Notes: generated from the letters alone by a model not told the origin. Shown: positions 1 through 5,649, counted from the first letter of the stretch. The stretch: DNA of 5,850 nt from Actinomycetota bacterium (GCA_003157225.1 PMIZ01000492.1:1-5850), one strand, 5' to 3'. Made by a program: numbers and translations.

Positions 1-40
1 TGGTGGTGTCGGTGGTGTCGCTCTTGGTGGTGTCGGTGGT
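1..40. repeat. Tandem 24-bp repeat coding the Thr/Asp tail
   Basis: The 16 bases at 1-16 recur exactly at 25-40, giving a 24-bp (8-codon) period. Read on the minus strand it encodes the SDTTDTT-type tail of the zinc-ribbon protein. The repeat may continue beyond the left edge, so copy number is unknown. It is an in-frame low-complexity coding repeat, not an array of independent elements. Confidence 0.6.
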
Positions 41-859
41 CGGCGCGTTCAGTTCGGTAGTCGTGGTCTCGGAGTTCGTGCTGCCGCCGAGGGCGCCGGA
101 GAGCGAGGTGGGATTCAGGTACCACTTGCCGTCGATCTTCGTCAGGTCGAAGGCGACAGGCTCAGTGGCGCTCTTGACGTCCTCCTTGGTCTCCTTGCCT
201 GCGCTGTCTTTGATCGTCACCGTGCCCTCGGTGATCGTGACAGTGGCCGTGGTGTCGCCGGTGCTCTTGGTACTCGTCTTGATGCCGGAGAACTTCACCG
301 ACTGGTAGTCCATCATGACGCTTCTCAGCGTCTGCTTCGTGGCCTCCATGGACATGCCGCCCATCGCGTCGCTGAGGGCTTTCTGGTCCATGAGCGCGAA
401 TATCGTGTCGAGGTCTTTATTCTGCATTGCCGTGAGAAGCTTGGAAACGGTCTTCTCGGGCGTCGAAGCAGCGCCACCGCTCTTGATGTCGCCCCAGAAG
501 ACGACGAATACCAGCACGCAGGCGATCGCCACCACAAGCAGGCCTGCCGCCAGGGAGATCCAGAGGCCTTTTCGGCTGCGCGGCTGCTGCGGTGCGTAGC
601 CGGGGGCGCCGTAGGGGGCCGGCCCTGGAGGCGCGTAGGTTGCGTAGCCCGGCGGGGCGGGCGGAGTCGGTGGCGCGTAGCTGGGGGGCGGCGGGGTCGC
701 CGAAGCGGCGTAGGTTGGCGCCGGGGCGGCGTAGGTTGGCGGAGCGGCGGGGGCCGGAGCCGTGGTGCCGGCGGCTATCTCACCTACCGCTTCCCCGCAG
801 CTCGGACAGAACTTCTGCTCTTCAGTCAGGGGCTTGCCACAGTTGACACAAAAGGCCAT
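1..859 (-). CDS. Zinc-ribbon, membrane-anchored protein with exported NTF2-like domain (partial, 3' end off window)
   Basis: The open frame reads 286 codons from ATG at 859-857 to the left edge with no stop. An AAGGAG site at 866-871 lies six bases upstream. Residues 4-21 form a zinc ribbon (C4-x2-C7 and C18-x2-C21, each CxxCG-like). Residues 29-93 are a Pro/Ala/Tyr-rich linker with many YAP-type steps. A basic RSRK patch precedes one membrane helix (about 99-122). Residues 132-252 look like an NTF2-like/DUF4878-like domain (TPEKTVSKLL start, then DLTKIDGKWYL). The visible end is a Thr/Asp tail (TTDTTKSDTTDTT). In this architecture the ribbon is normally cytosolic and the C-terminal domain lies outside the membrane; the function is unknown. 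The domain order is seen directly, while the NTF2-like assignment is inferred from pattern. A small coding-like region sits 37 bases upstream on the same strand and may be co-transcribed. Confidence 0.88.
   Translation of the reverse strand, partial: MAFCVNCGKPLTEEQKFCPSCGEAVGEIAAGTTAPAPAAPPTYAAPAPTYAASATPPPPSYAPPTPPAPPGYATYAPPGPAPYGAPGYAPQQPRSRKGLWISLAAGLLVVAIACVLVFVVFWGDIKSGGAASTPEKTVSKLLTAMQNKDLDTIFALMDQKALSDAMGGMSMEATKQTLRSVMMDYQSVKFSGIKTSTKSTGDTTATVTITEGTVTIKDSAGKETKEDVKSATEPVAFDLTKIDGKWYLNPTSLSGALGGSTNSETTTTELNAPTTDTTKSDTTDTT
705..741. repeat. Direct repeat in the proline-rich linker coding region
   Basis: A 16-base word (GCGGCGTAGGTTGGCG) occurs at 705-720 and again at 726-741, a 21-bp period. 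On the minus strand it encodes two adjacent PTYAA heptads in the linker between zinc ribbon and membrane helix. The period is a multiple of three, so copy-number change would lengthen or shorten the linker in frame. Confidence 0.6.
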
Positions 860-865
860 ATCGAT

Positions 866-871
866 CTCCTT
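866..871 (-). promoter_or_regulatory. Shine-Dalgarno site of the zinc-ribbon gene
   Basis: AAGGAG on the minus strand, six bases before the ATG at 859. It fixes the start of a gene that has no stop inside the window. Confidence 0.75.
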
Positions 872-896
872 CCGAGCTCTTGCACCTCTCGAACCT

Positions 897-1102
897 TCAG
901 CCCACGAACGTCTCCACCGCCCCTTCGGTCAGCAGTTGCACGTGACCGTCGTCCTGCTCGCGGCGGTGGAGGTCGCGCCGCTCGGCCGGGGCCATGCCCT
1001 CGCTGGTGTTTCCGAGCGAATCCCTGATGGCGAGCCTCAGCAGCATGCCGCATCCGCCGAATAGTCGTAGATCTGCACGACGGACATACCCCTCAGCTGC
1101 AC
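897..1102 (-). pseudogene. Possible small gene with a frame change (frameshift or overlapping ORFs)
   Basis: Not recognised. From a GTG at 1102 (purine-rich GGAGGTGGAGG at 1113-1123, 10 bases upstream) one frame reads VQLRGMSVVQIYDYSADAACC and stops at TGA 1039-1037. A second frame, open from well upstream, reads MLLRLAIRDSLGNTSEGMAP and onward to ETFVG from ATG 1046, ending at TGA 899-897. Both segments end most codons in G or C and read like protein, while the second frame upstream of about 1050 is Arg-rich and noise-like. A net -1 change near 1045-1060 would join them into one product of about 68 residues. This could be decay, a sequencing error, programmed slippage or two overlapping small ORFs. 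The zinc-ribbon gene starts 37 bases after its stop. Coding status is uncertain. Confidence 0.35.
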
Positions 1103-1123
1103 GAGAACCTTGCCTCCACCTCC

Positions 1124-1236
1124 ATCCTACAACGTGCCTCGTGGTGACGCCACGCTCGCGCGCCGCGCGCCGACGCCGTGGGCGCAAGGTGTCTGATGTC
1201 CCGCTTCAGGGTAAGAAACCCCGTAGACCAACGACC
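1124..1236. other. GC-rich spacer between divergent units
   Basis: No convincing gene on either strand. It holds an imperfect dyad CGTGG-TGACG-CCACG at 1140-1154 and a GCGCG-CCG-CGCGC dyad at 1158-1170. Promoters for the cupredoxin gene and the leftward unit should lie here, but I could not pick a clear -35/-10 pair for either. Confidence 0.4.
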
Positions 1237-1241
1237 GGAGG
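1237..1241 (+). promoter_or_regulatory. Shine-Dalgarno site deciding the cupredoxin start
   Basis: GGAGG, eight bases before ATG 1250 and five before GTG 1247. It argues against the upstream in-frame ATG at 1178. Confidence 0.7.
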
Positions 1242-1249
1242 AACATGTG

Positions 1250-1696
1250 ATGACATTCTCGCAACGATCACGCATACCCGCGGGCATCTTGGCTTTCGCG
1301 GCGACGATGCTGTTTTTCACAGCGCTGACCTTCGTCCTGGTGGGGTGCGGAGGAACCTCCGCGACGACCTCTATCACCGCTTCGTCCGCTACCACTACCA
1401 CCAGTGGGAGTGGTAGCACCACGACGAGCAGCGTCGGGGGTGGCGGCAACAACGTCCAGGTAGCCATGGTCAACAGGTCATACGATCCCGCGACGGTCAC
1501 CATCAGGGTCGGCGACACAGTCACTTGGGCCAACCAGAGCTCCATCCAACACGACGTGGTAGCCGACAACGGGGAGTTCAAGAGCAAGCTATTCGGCCAA
1601 GGCGAGACCTTCAGCTTCACCTTTGCCAAGGCCGGCACGTTCCCCTACCACTGCAGCATCCATCCAGGCATGACGGGCACCGTGATCGTTCAATAG
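1250..1696 (+). CDS. Cupredoxin lipoprotein (plastocyanin/amicyanin-like blue copper protein)
   Basis: This 148-residue protein starts at ATG 1250, eight bases after GGAGG (1237-1241). A GTG at 1247 is an alternative, and a longer in-frame reading to 1178 lacks signal-peptide character. Residues 8-32 are a hydrophobic signal ending in a lipobox LVG-C33, so lipid anchoring on the outer face of the membrane is predicted. Residues 36-68 are a Thr/Ser/Gly linker. Residues 69-148 form a cupredoxin fold: the VRVGD-like IRVGDTVTW strand, then type-1 copper ligands H101 (QHDVV), C135, H138 and M141. The C-x2-H-x2-M spacing (HCSIHPGM) is the short-loop arrangement typical of amicyanin. Such proteins shuttle single electrons between membrane or extracellular redox partners. 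No partner oxidase or dehydrogenase is in view, so the electron donor and acceptor are unknown. Confidence 0.93.
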   Translation: MTFSQRSRIPAGILAFAATMLFFTALTFVLVGCGGTSATTSITASSATTTTSGSGSTTTSSVGGGGNNVQVAMVNRSYDPATVTIRVGDTVTWANQSSIQHDVVADNGEFKSKLFGQGETFSFTFAKAGTFPYHCSIHPGMTGTVIVQ

Positions 1697-1750
1697 CGGC
1701 TCCGGGCCGTGCTGAGCGCGCCTCGCAGCCCTCGCACCGGACCCGTGGAG

Positions 1751-1759
1751 TGTTACCAT
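1751..1759 (+). promoter_or_regulatory. Extended -10 promoter element, probably giving a leaderless transcript
   Basis: TGT-TACCAT is an extended -10 (TGn plus TAnnnT). Its last T is seven bases before the A of ATG 1767, so transcription would begin at or next to the start codon. This fits the absence of a well-spaced Shine-Dalgarno: the only GGAG, at 1747-1750, is 16 bases away. I see no good -35 upstream, which an extended -10 can tolerate. Confidence 0.5.
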
Positions 1760-1766
1760 CGTCGCC

Positions 1767-2993
1767 ATGCACGCCCCTGAGCTTGTCATCACAGTCAACG
1801 AGTACCGCGACCGACGCGAGAGAGTGCTGGCTGCGCTCGAGAGCGCCTCAGCCGTGGTCTTCGCGGGCAACGAAGTGCCGTCCGACAGCCTGCAATGGCG
1901 TTGGACGACCGACCGTCATTTCTGGTACCTCACGGGCATCGACCACGAGGGCGGAGCGGCGCTGCTGTTCGACCCCTCTGCCGAGGACGCCGATCGCCGC
2001 ATCATCCTCTTCCTGAAGCCTCGCGACCCCGAGGTGGAACGTTGGGAAGGTGCGCGGGCTCCGCTCGACTCAGCGCTGCGAGCCAGCACCGGCTTCGACA
2101 CCATCGCCCGCACGGGCTCCCTGCCGAGCAGGCTCACCGAGGCGGCGCGGCGCACCAAGCGGTTTGCCTGCCTCCATCCGTTCACTTCGTACGCGGCCGA
2201 GGTCTCCCCCGACTTCGGGGTCTTCAAGAAAGTCTGCGAGCACGTTCCCGGGGTGACGATCGAGGACCGCACGCAACTGCTGCCAGGCATGCGGGCGGTC
2301 AAGTCCGCCGCCGAGGTCGCCCTGATCGAGCGCGCCGTCGCGGCAACCACAGCCGGCTTCGAGGCCGCACTACGATTCATTCGCCCCGGCGTCACCGAGA
2401 GAGCCATCGCCGGGGTGGTCACTGCCGCCTTCCGCTCCTTTGGCGGTGACGCGGCATTCGAGCCCATAGTCGGATCGGGCGCCAACGGCACCGTGCTTCA
2501 CTACACCGACCTCGGCCGGACCCTCGAGGACGGCGACCTCGTCGTCATCGACTACGGCGCATCATTCGGCGGGTATGCTTCCGACGTCACCCGCACGTTC
2601 CCCGCCAACGGACGCTTCACCGTCGAGCAACGGGCGCTGTACGAGGTCGTCCTGGAGGCCAACCTGGCGGCGATGGCTGCGGCGCGCCCGGGCGCGACCA
2701 CGAGCGAGGTCGAGCGCGCGGCCACCACGATCGTCGCGAGGGCGGGCTTCAGAGACGACTACCTACACGCCATAGGTCACCAGCTCGGCATCGAAACCCA
2801 CGACTGCCGGGTGGACGGACCTCTTGTCGCCGGCATGGTACACACCATCGAGCCCGGCATCTACCTGCCCAACCGGGGTGTCGGCATCCGCATCGAGGAC
2901 GACATCCTCATCACCGAGTCAGGCAATGTGAATCTCACCGCTGCCATACCCAAGACCGTGGAGGCTATCGAAGCCGCGATGGCGGCGCGCTAG
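1767..2993 (+). CDS. pepP: Xaa-Pro aminopeptidase (aminopeptidase P, M24B metallopeptidase)
   Basis: This 408-residue protein removes the N-terminal residue from peptides whose second residue is proline, using a two-metal (usually manganese) centre in the cytosol. Residues about 10-135 are the aminopeptidase P N-terminal domain (EYRDRRERVLAAL, VVFAGNEVP, FWYLTGIDHEGGAALLF). Residues about 182-400 are the M24 pita-bread domain. By alignment to the family pattern the metal ligands are D262 (VVIDYG), D273 (SDVTRTFP), H338 (IGHQLG), E362 (TIEPGIY) and E377 (IRIEDD). H245 (LHYTD) and H345 (ETHD) are the conserved active-site histidines. All are present, so an active enzyme is expected. Length is close to the bacterial norm. 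There is no signal peptide. The start has no good Shine-Dalgarno and looks leaderless. A related M24 dipeptidase (Xaa-Pro dipeptidase) cannot be fully excluded, but the N-terminal domain favours aminopeptidase P. Confidence 0.93.
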   Translation: MHAPELVITVNEYRDRRERVLAALESASAVVFAGNEVPSDSLQWRWTTDRHFWYLTGIDHEGGAALLFDPSAEDADRRIILFLKPRDPEVERWEGARAPLDSALRASTGFDTIARTGSLPSRLTEAARRTKRFACLHPFTSYAAEVSPDFGVFKKVCEHVPGVTIEDRTQLLPGMRAVKSAAEVALIERAVAATTAGFEAALRFIRPGVTERAIAGVVTAAFRSFGGDAAFEPIVGSGANGTVLHYTDLGRTLEDGDLVVIDYGASFGGYASDVTRTFPANGRFTVEQRALYEVVLEANLAAMAAARPGATTSEVERAATTIVARAGFRDDYLHAIGHQLGIETHDCRVDGPLVAGMVHTIEPGIYLPNRGVGIRIEDDILITESGNVNLTAAIPKTVEAIEAAMAAR

Positions 2994-3232
2994 CAGGGTG
3001 CTCCACGCCTCCCGCTCACCCGCTTGATGACGCGATAGATGAGATAGCCAAGGCCACCGACCACCATCAATAGGCCGACGACAGCGAGCGCGGCCAGCCA
3101 GAGGGGCGAGGTCACCCACCACCAGCTCCAGTCGATAACTCCGGTCAGCTTGAGAACGAGAAAGACCAGGAAGATGAGTCCGATGACATTCCCGGAATGC
3201 CTCGCCGACGATGCTCCTCTCACCTTGGCCAT
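2990..3232 (-). CDS. Small two-helix membrane protein (resembles proteins annotated 'transmembrane Fragile-X-F')
   Basis: This 80-residue protein starts at ATG 3232 with GGGGAGG (3237-3243) four bases upstream. A short basic N-terminus (MAKVRGASSARH) leads to helix 1 (about 15-33, GLIFLVFLVLKLTGVI). An aromatic turn DWSWWWVTSPLW (34-45) follows, then helix 2 (about 46-66), then a basic tail YRVIKRVSGRR. The LKLTGVIDWSWWWV signature matches a widespread family of tiny bacterial and phage proteins carrying the 'transmembrane Fragile-X-F' name; no biochemical role is established as far as I know. The positive charges at both ends suggest both termini face the cytosol. Its stop overlaps the convergent peptidase stop by four bases. 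It is divergent from the lipoprotein gene at 3416, sharing an intergenic region of 183 bases. Confidence 0.85.
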   Translation of the reverse strand: MAKVRGASSARHSGNVIGLIFLVFLVLKLTGVIDWSWWWVTSPLWLAALAVVGLLMVVGGLGYLIYRVIKRVSGRRGAPC

Positions 3233-3236
3233 CGTG

Positions 3237-3243
3237 CCTCCCC
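3237..3243 (-). promoter_or_regulatory. Shine-Dalgarno site of the small membrane protein
   Basis: GGGGAGG on the minus strand, four bases before ATG 3232. Its strength supports translation of this short ORF. Confidence 0.65.
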
Positions 3244-3334
3244 CTCGCCGTTGGTGTCGCCCATGGGCTCGCCTGTTTCGGGCCGGTTCTCACACTCATG
3301 CTGCCACCCTGTCCGGCCGATACGCTATTGCGGG

Positions 3335-3340
3335 TACAAT
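3335..3340 (+). promoter_or_regulatory. Candidate -10 element for the 3416 lipoprotein gene
   Basis: TACAAT matches the sigma-70-type -10 consensus at five of six positions and stands out in GC-rich DNA. It would give a start near 3347 and a leader of about 70 bases containing the palindromes at 3354-3396. I cannot identify a convincing -35 at the usual spacing. Confidence 0.4.
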
Positions 3341-3353
3341 GATAGTGGGTGTA

Positions 3354-3396
3354 GGGCCTATGTGCCCGAGGGGTATGTACCCCGGCGTACGCCGGG
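3354..3396. promoter_or_regulatory. Cluster of three palindromes, two overlapping, in the lipoprotein leader
   Basis: There are three dyads. The first is GGGC-CTATGT-GCCC at 3354-3367. The second is GGGGTA-TG-TACCCC at 3370-3383. The third is a perfect 16-bp palindrome CCCGGCGTACGCCGGG at 3381-3396. The last two share CCC at 3381-3383, so as RNA hairpins they would compete. The word TATGTRCCC is also repeated at 3359-3367 and 3374-3382, 15 bases apart. The perfect palindrome ends eight bases before the Shine-Dalgarno. Protein operators or a leader RNA switch are both possible; the dyads are seen, the role is inferred. Confidence 0.55.
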
Positions 3397-3404
3397 CAAA
3401 GAAA

Positions 3405-3410
3405 AAGGAG
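3405..3410 (+). promoter_or_regulatory. Shine-Dalgarno site deciding the LppX-like start
   Basis: AAGGAG, five bases before ATG 3416. It excludes the longer in-frame reading back to 3197, which would bury the signal peptide behind 73 unlikely residues. Confidence 0.8.
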
Positions 3411-3415
3411 CCGCT

Positions 3416-4537
3416 ATGCGTAGATACTCAGTGATTCTAGTCCTCATCGTAACCATGGCGCTCCTTGTCGGAGCGGTCGGCTGCGGCTCATCGGCACAGT
3501 CCGCCGCCAACCAACCCGCGCAGGGCGGCAACCAAACACCGCAGGCCATCATGACGGGAGCCGTACAGGCTGCCGAGAAGATGAATGGCGCCAGCGGCAC
3601 CTTCGACGTCGCGGTAACCCTCGACGCCGACGCCAGCAAAGCGCCCGCGGAGATGAAGGCCTTCCTCGGCAACCCCATCAAGATCTCGGGCACCTTTGCC
3701 GCGGCCGACAAACCGCAGGCCGCGGACGTCACCGTTTCGATGCAGCTCGGCGGCCAGACCTTGGAAGTGGCTCTGAAGTCGACCGACAGCAAGTCCTGGA
3801 TCCAGTTCGGCGGTCAGTGGTACGAGCTCCCCGCGGACCTGCTGGGAACCGGGGCCACCGCCTCTACCACCTCCACCAGTCAGCCCAGCATGGCCGAGAT
3901 CACCAAGCTGCTCTCCGACCTCGGCATCGACCCGACCAACTGGATCAAAGACCTGACCACGGTGGGCGAAGAAAAGATCGACGGCGCCGCCGCTTATCAT
4001 CTGAAGGGCACGCCCGACGTGGCCAAGATGATGACCGACCTCATTCAGCTCATGAAGAGCCCGGAATTCACGAAACTCGTCAACCCCACGGGCGCCACGA
4101 CGGACAGCACCGGCGCCGCGACTAGCAGCGCCGGCCTCGGAAGCATGATCCCGAGCCCGGATGAGTTGCAGAAAATGCAGAACCAGATCACCGAGGCCTT
4201 CAAGAACTTCACCGTGGAAGTGTGGGTGGACAAGGCGGAATCCTTCCTGCGGAAGGCGATCATCACCGCGCACATCACCGCTCCGGCCGGACAGAACACC
4301 GACGGACTGAACGCGGCTGATGTCAGCGCCACGGTCTCCCTGAAGAACTTCAACCAGGCCGTGTCGGTCCAAGCTCCGGCTTCGTCTCTACCCATAACCG
4401 ACCTCGAGAAAGCCATCCAGGCCAACCCGGCGATGCTGGGGCCCTTGAGCGGCCTCCTGGGGCTGGTGGCTGGCATGGGAACCGGCTCAGCGGGATTACA
4501 GGAAGACACGACGAGCGTCACAGCGACCAGCAACTAG
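3416..4537 (+). CDS. LppX/LprG-like lipoprotein with Thr/Ser-rich insertions
   Basis: This 373-residue predicted lipoprotein has a basic n-region MRRY, a hydrophobic core to residue 22 and a lipobox VGAVG-C23. Mature segments resemble the LppX/LprG (LolA-like) beta-sandwich. They are SGTFDVAVTLDAD and IKISGTFAAADKPQAADVTV (59-108), LEVALKSTDSKSWIQFGGQWYELP split over 116-139, WIKDLTTVGEEKIDGAAAYHLKG (176-198), FTVEVWVDKAESFLRKAII (265-283), and ADVSATVSLKNFNQAVSV (301-318). In mycobacteria members of this fold carry lipids or glycolipids between membrane and envelope; whether that holds here is inference. Low-complexity stretches at 144-158 (ATASTTSTSQPS) and 225-243 (ATTDSTGAATSSAG) interrupt the fold, and a Gly/Ala/Leu-rich tail (341-360) precedes a Thr/Ser end. 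Transcription probably ends at the terminator 57 bases downstream. The exact subfamily is uncertain. Confidence 0.85.
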   Translation: MRRYSVILVLIVTMALLVGAVGCGSSAQSAANQPAQGGNQTPQAIMTGAVQAAEKMNGASGTFDVAVTLDADASKAPAEMKAFLGNPIKISGTFAAADKPQAADVTVSMQLGGQTLEVALKSTDSKSWIQFGGQWYELPADLLGTGATASTTSTSQPSMAEITKLLSDLGIDPTNWIKDLTTVGEEKIDGAAAYHLKGTPDVAKMMTDLIQLMKSPEFTKLVNPTGATTDSTGAATSSAGLGSMIPSPDELQKMQNQITEAFKNFTVEVWVDKAESFLRKAIITAHITAPAGQNTDGLNAADVSATVSLKNFNQAVSVQAPASSLPITDLEKAIQANPAMLGPLSGLLGLVAGMGTGSAGLQEDTTSVTATSN

Positions 4538-4593
4538 ACGCCATGGCGCCGAGGACGTGAGCCCCGGCAGACCGGGTCGTTCTGAAGCACCTG

Positions 4594-4627
4594 AAAGCGA
4601 GCCCGCCGCACGGCGGGCTCGCTTTTT
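4594..4627 (+). terminator. Strong rho-independent terminator after the LppX-like gene
   Basis: An inverted repeat pairs 4594-4608 (AAAGCGAGCCCGCCG) with 4611-4625, a near-perfect stem of about 14 pairs around a very tight loop, followed by a run of six T at 4622-4627 on the plus strand. On the minus strand the hairpin is followed by only three T, so it should act chiefly on rightward transcription. It lies between two convergent genes and may still hinder leftward read-through from the PepSY-like gene. Confidence 0.92.
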
Positions 4628-4639
4628 TCTTCGCCGGAC

Positions 4640-5638
4640 TCAGGCCGCAGAAGTCGTCGTGGTAGTAGTGACCTGCTTGGACAGGTAGCCAACGGCCGCG
4701 CCGGTCTTGGCGTCGATGTAGACGGTGCCCCCGACAAGCTCGGAGTCCACTGTGCCGGTGATCGTGATCACCCACATGAGCACCGGCTTGTCTTTGGTGA
4801 TCTTGTGGTCGTTCACGATGCTCAGCTTCTCCGACACGGACTTACCGACCAGGATGAGGGAGCCGTCTCCGGCCAGAGCGAGCTTAGGCTTGAGGGTCCG
4901 CAGGAAGATCACAGTCTGCGCGACGCCAATCGCCTCGCTCTCGCTGATGCTGCCCGCGATGCTCAGCCCCTGGGAGCCGAGCGACACCGATAGACTCACC
5001 AATTCCGCGGTCCGCGCGTCGAGCCGGACGTTCACCTGGCCGTCATTGCGCAGCCCCTTATCGTCGTACTGCGACCAGGTCAACGAGAAGACGCTCCCGT
5101 CGCCTGACAGCACCCCGGGGTGCTCCTGCCGAAAACCCAGTGAGTCGAGCATGCCCTGGGTCCACCCCAGGTTGGCGGCCATCTGGAGTGCCTGGTACTT
5201 GAGCCCTTCTTCGCTGAAGGATTGCCCCACCATGGGGCCCGCGGCCCGCTGTACCGCGACCGAATAGATCCGCCCGGTGCTGCTGTCCACTTCGGCCGTC
5301 CCACCCGCCCATCCCAGCACCGCGTCGGCCTGCGGTGACGAGGGAGTTGCGGCGGACCGCGACATGCCCTTGGCGTCAATGCCAAGCGCCCGGGCCAGTG
5401 TGAGTTCGGCGTCGCGGAGACCTTGTTCGCTGACCCCCGTCGCGGCGCCGGACGGCGCCGCCGGACCTTCCGTGACGGCCACGTCCCCGCCGGCGACGGT
5501 GCTCGAAGTCGTCGCCGACGCATCTGAGCGGACCGAGCAGGCAGCCGTCATCAAGGCCGAGACTAGAACGAGGGCTAAAAGGAACAGCGCAAGAATTCGA
5601 CGCCTTATTGCAGTCCTCCAAGATCCTGATGGTTCCAA
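4640..5638 (-). CDS. PepSY/YcdB-like repeat lipoprotein with Thr tail
   Basis: This protein has 332 residues from the TTG at 5638, or 322 if it begins at ATA 5608 (residue 11). The latter follows a perfect GGAGG with six-base spacing and gives a standard signal start MRRRILALFLL. The lipobox is MTAA-C34. Residues 38-68 are a Ser/Thr/Ala linker. Three alpha+beta units follow, each ending in a strand with a D-x-x-T turn: AEVDSSTGRIYSVAV (115-129), VNVRLDARTAELVSLSVSL (202-220) and GGTVYIDAKTGAAVGYLSK (303-321). The helix ESEAIGVAQTVIFL (233-246) and strand MWVITITGTV resemble PepSY domains, which often bind or inhibit peptidases or act in envelope sensing. The tail is TTTTTTSAA. The function is unknown; the PepSY/YcdB assignment comes from pattern and carries moderate certainty. 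Confidence 0.8.
   Translation of the reverse strand: MEPSGSWRTAIRRRILALFLLALVLVSALMTAACSVRSDASATTSSTVAGGDVAVTEGPAAPSGAATGVSEQGLRDAELTLARALGIDAKGMSRSAATPSSPQADAVLGWAGGTAEVDSSTGRIYSVAVQRAAGPMVGQSFSEEGLKYQALQMAANLGWTQGMLDSLGFRQEHPGVLSGDGSVFSLTWSQYDDKGLRNDGQVNVRLDARTAELVSLSVSLGSQGLSIAGSISESEAIGVAQTVIFLRTLKPKLALAGDGSLILVGKSVSEKLSIVNDHKITKDKPVLMWVITITGTVDSELVGGTVYIDAKTGAAVGYLSKQVTTTTTTSAA
5615..5619 (-). promoter_or_regulatory. Shine-Dalgarno inside the annotated N-terminus, before an ATA codon
   Basis: GGAGG on the minus strand, six bases before ATA 5608-5606. The TTG at 5638 has only a GAGG directly touching it. The site therefore favours a start at codon 11, which would be a non-canonical AUA, or an ATG misread or mutated to ATA. 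Confidence 0.5.
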
Positions 5639-5649
5639 CCTCAGGCCGG

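Noticed and set aside
1..40. Possible CRISPR or satellite array from the GGTGGTGTC repeats
   Set aside because: The repeats are in frame, lack unique spacers, and encode a Thr/Asp tail continuous with the zinc-ribbon protein.
3..599. Plus-strand ORFs at 3-308 and 315-599
   Set aside because: They are antisense shadows of the zinc-ribbon gene, whose minus-strand frame is continuous and has recognisable domains.
994..1416. 140-codon plus-strand ORF running into the cupredoxin gene
   Set aside because: Arg/Pro/Ser/His-rich with no ribosome site, and it overlaps the true gene in another frame.
1093..1638. 181-codon minus-strand ORF antisense to the cupredoxin gene
   Set aside because: Val/Leu/Pro-rich mirror of Thr/Gly codons in the true gene; no ribosome site supports its start, and the plus frame contains intact copper ligands.
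3197..3415. N-terminal extension of the LppX-like ORF
   Set aside because: The extension is Arg/Ser/Pro/Cys-rich and overlaps the divergent small gene; AAGGAG before ATG 3416 and an immediate signal peptide fix the start there.
3488..4372. Long 294-codon minus-strand ORF antisense to the LppX-like gene
   Set aside because: It is a shadow of a GC-rich coding region. Its His/Arg/Gly-rich product has no domain pattern, and the plus-strand frame has a Shine-Dalgarno, signal peptide and lipobox.
4594..4627. Terminator as a fully bidirectional element for both convergent genes
   Set aside because: The minus-strand side has only three T after the stem, so efficient leftward termination is not supported by sequence.
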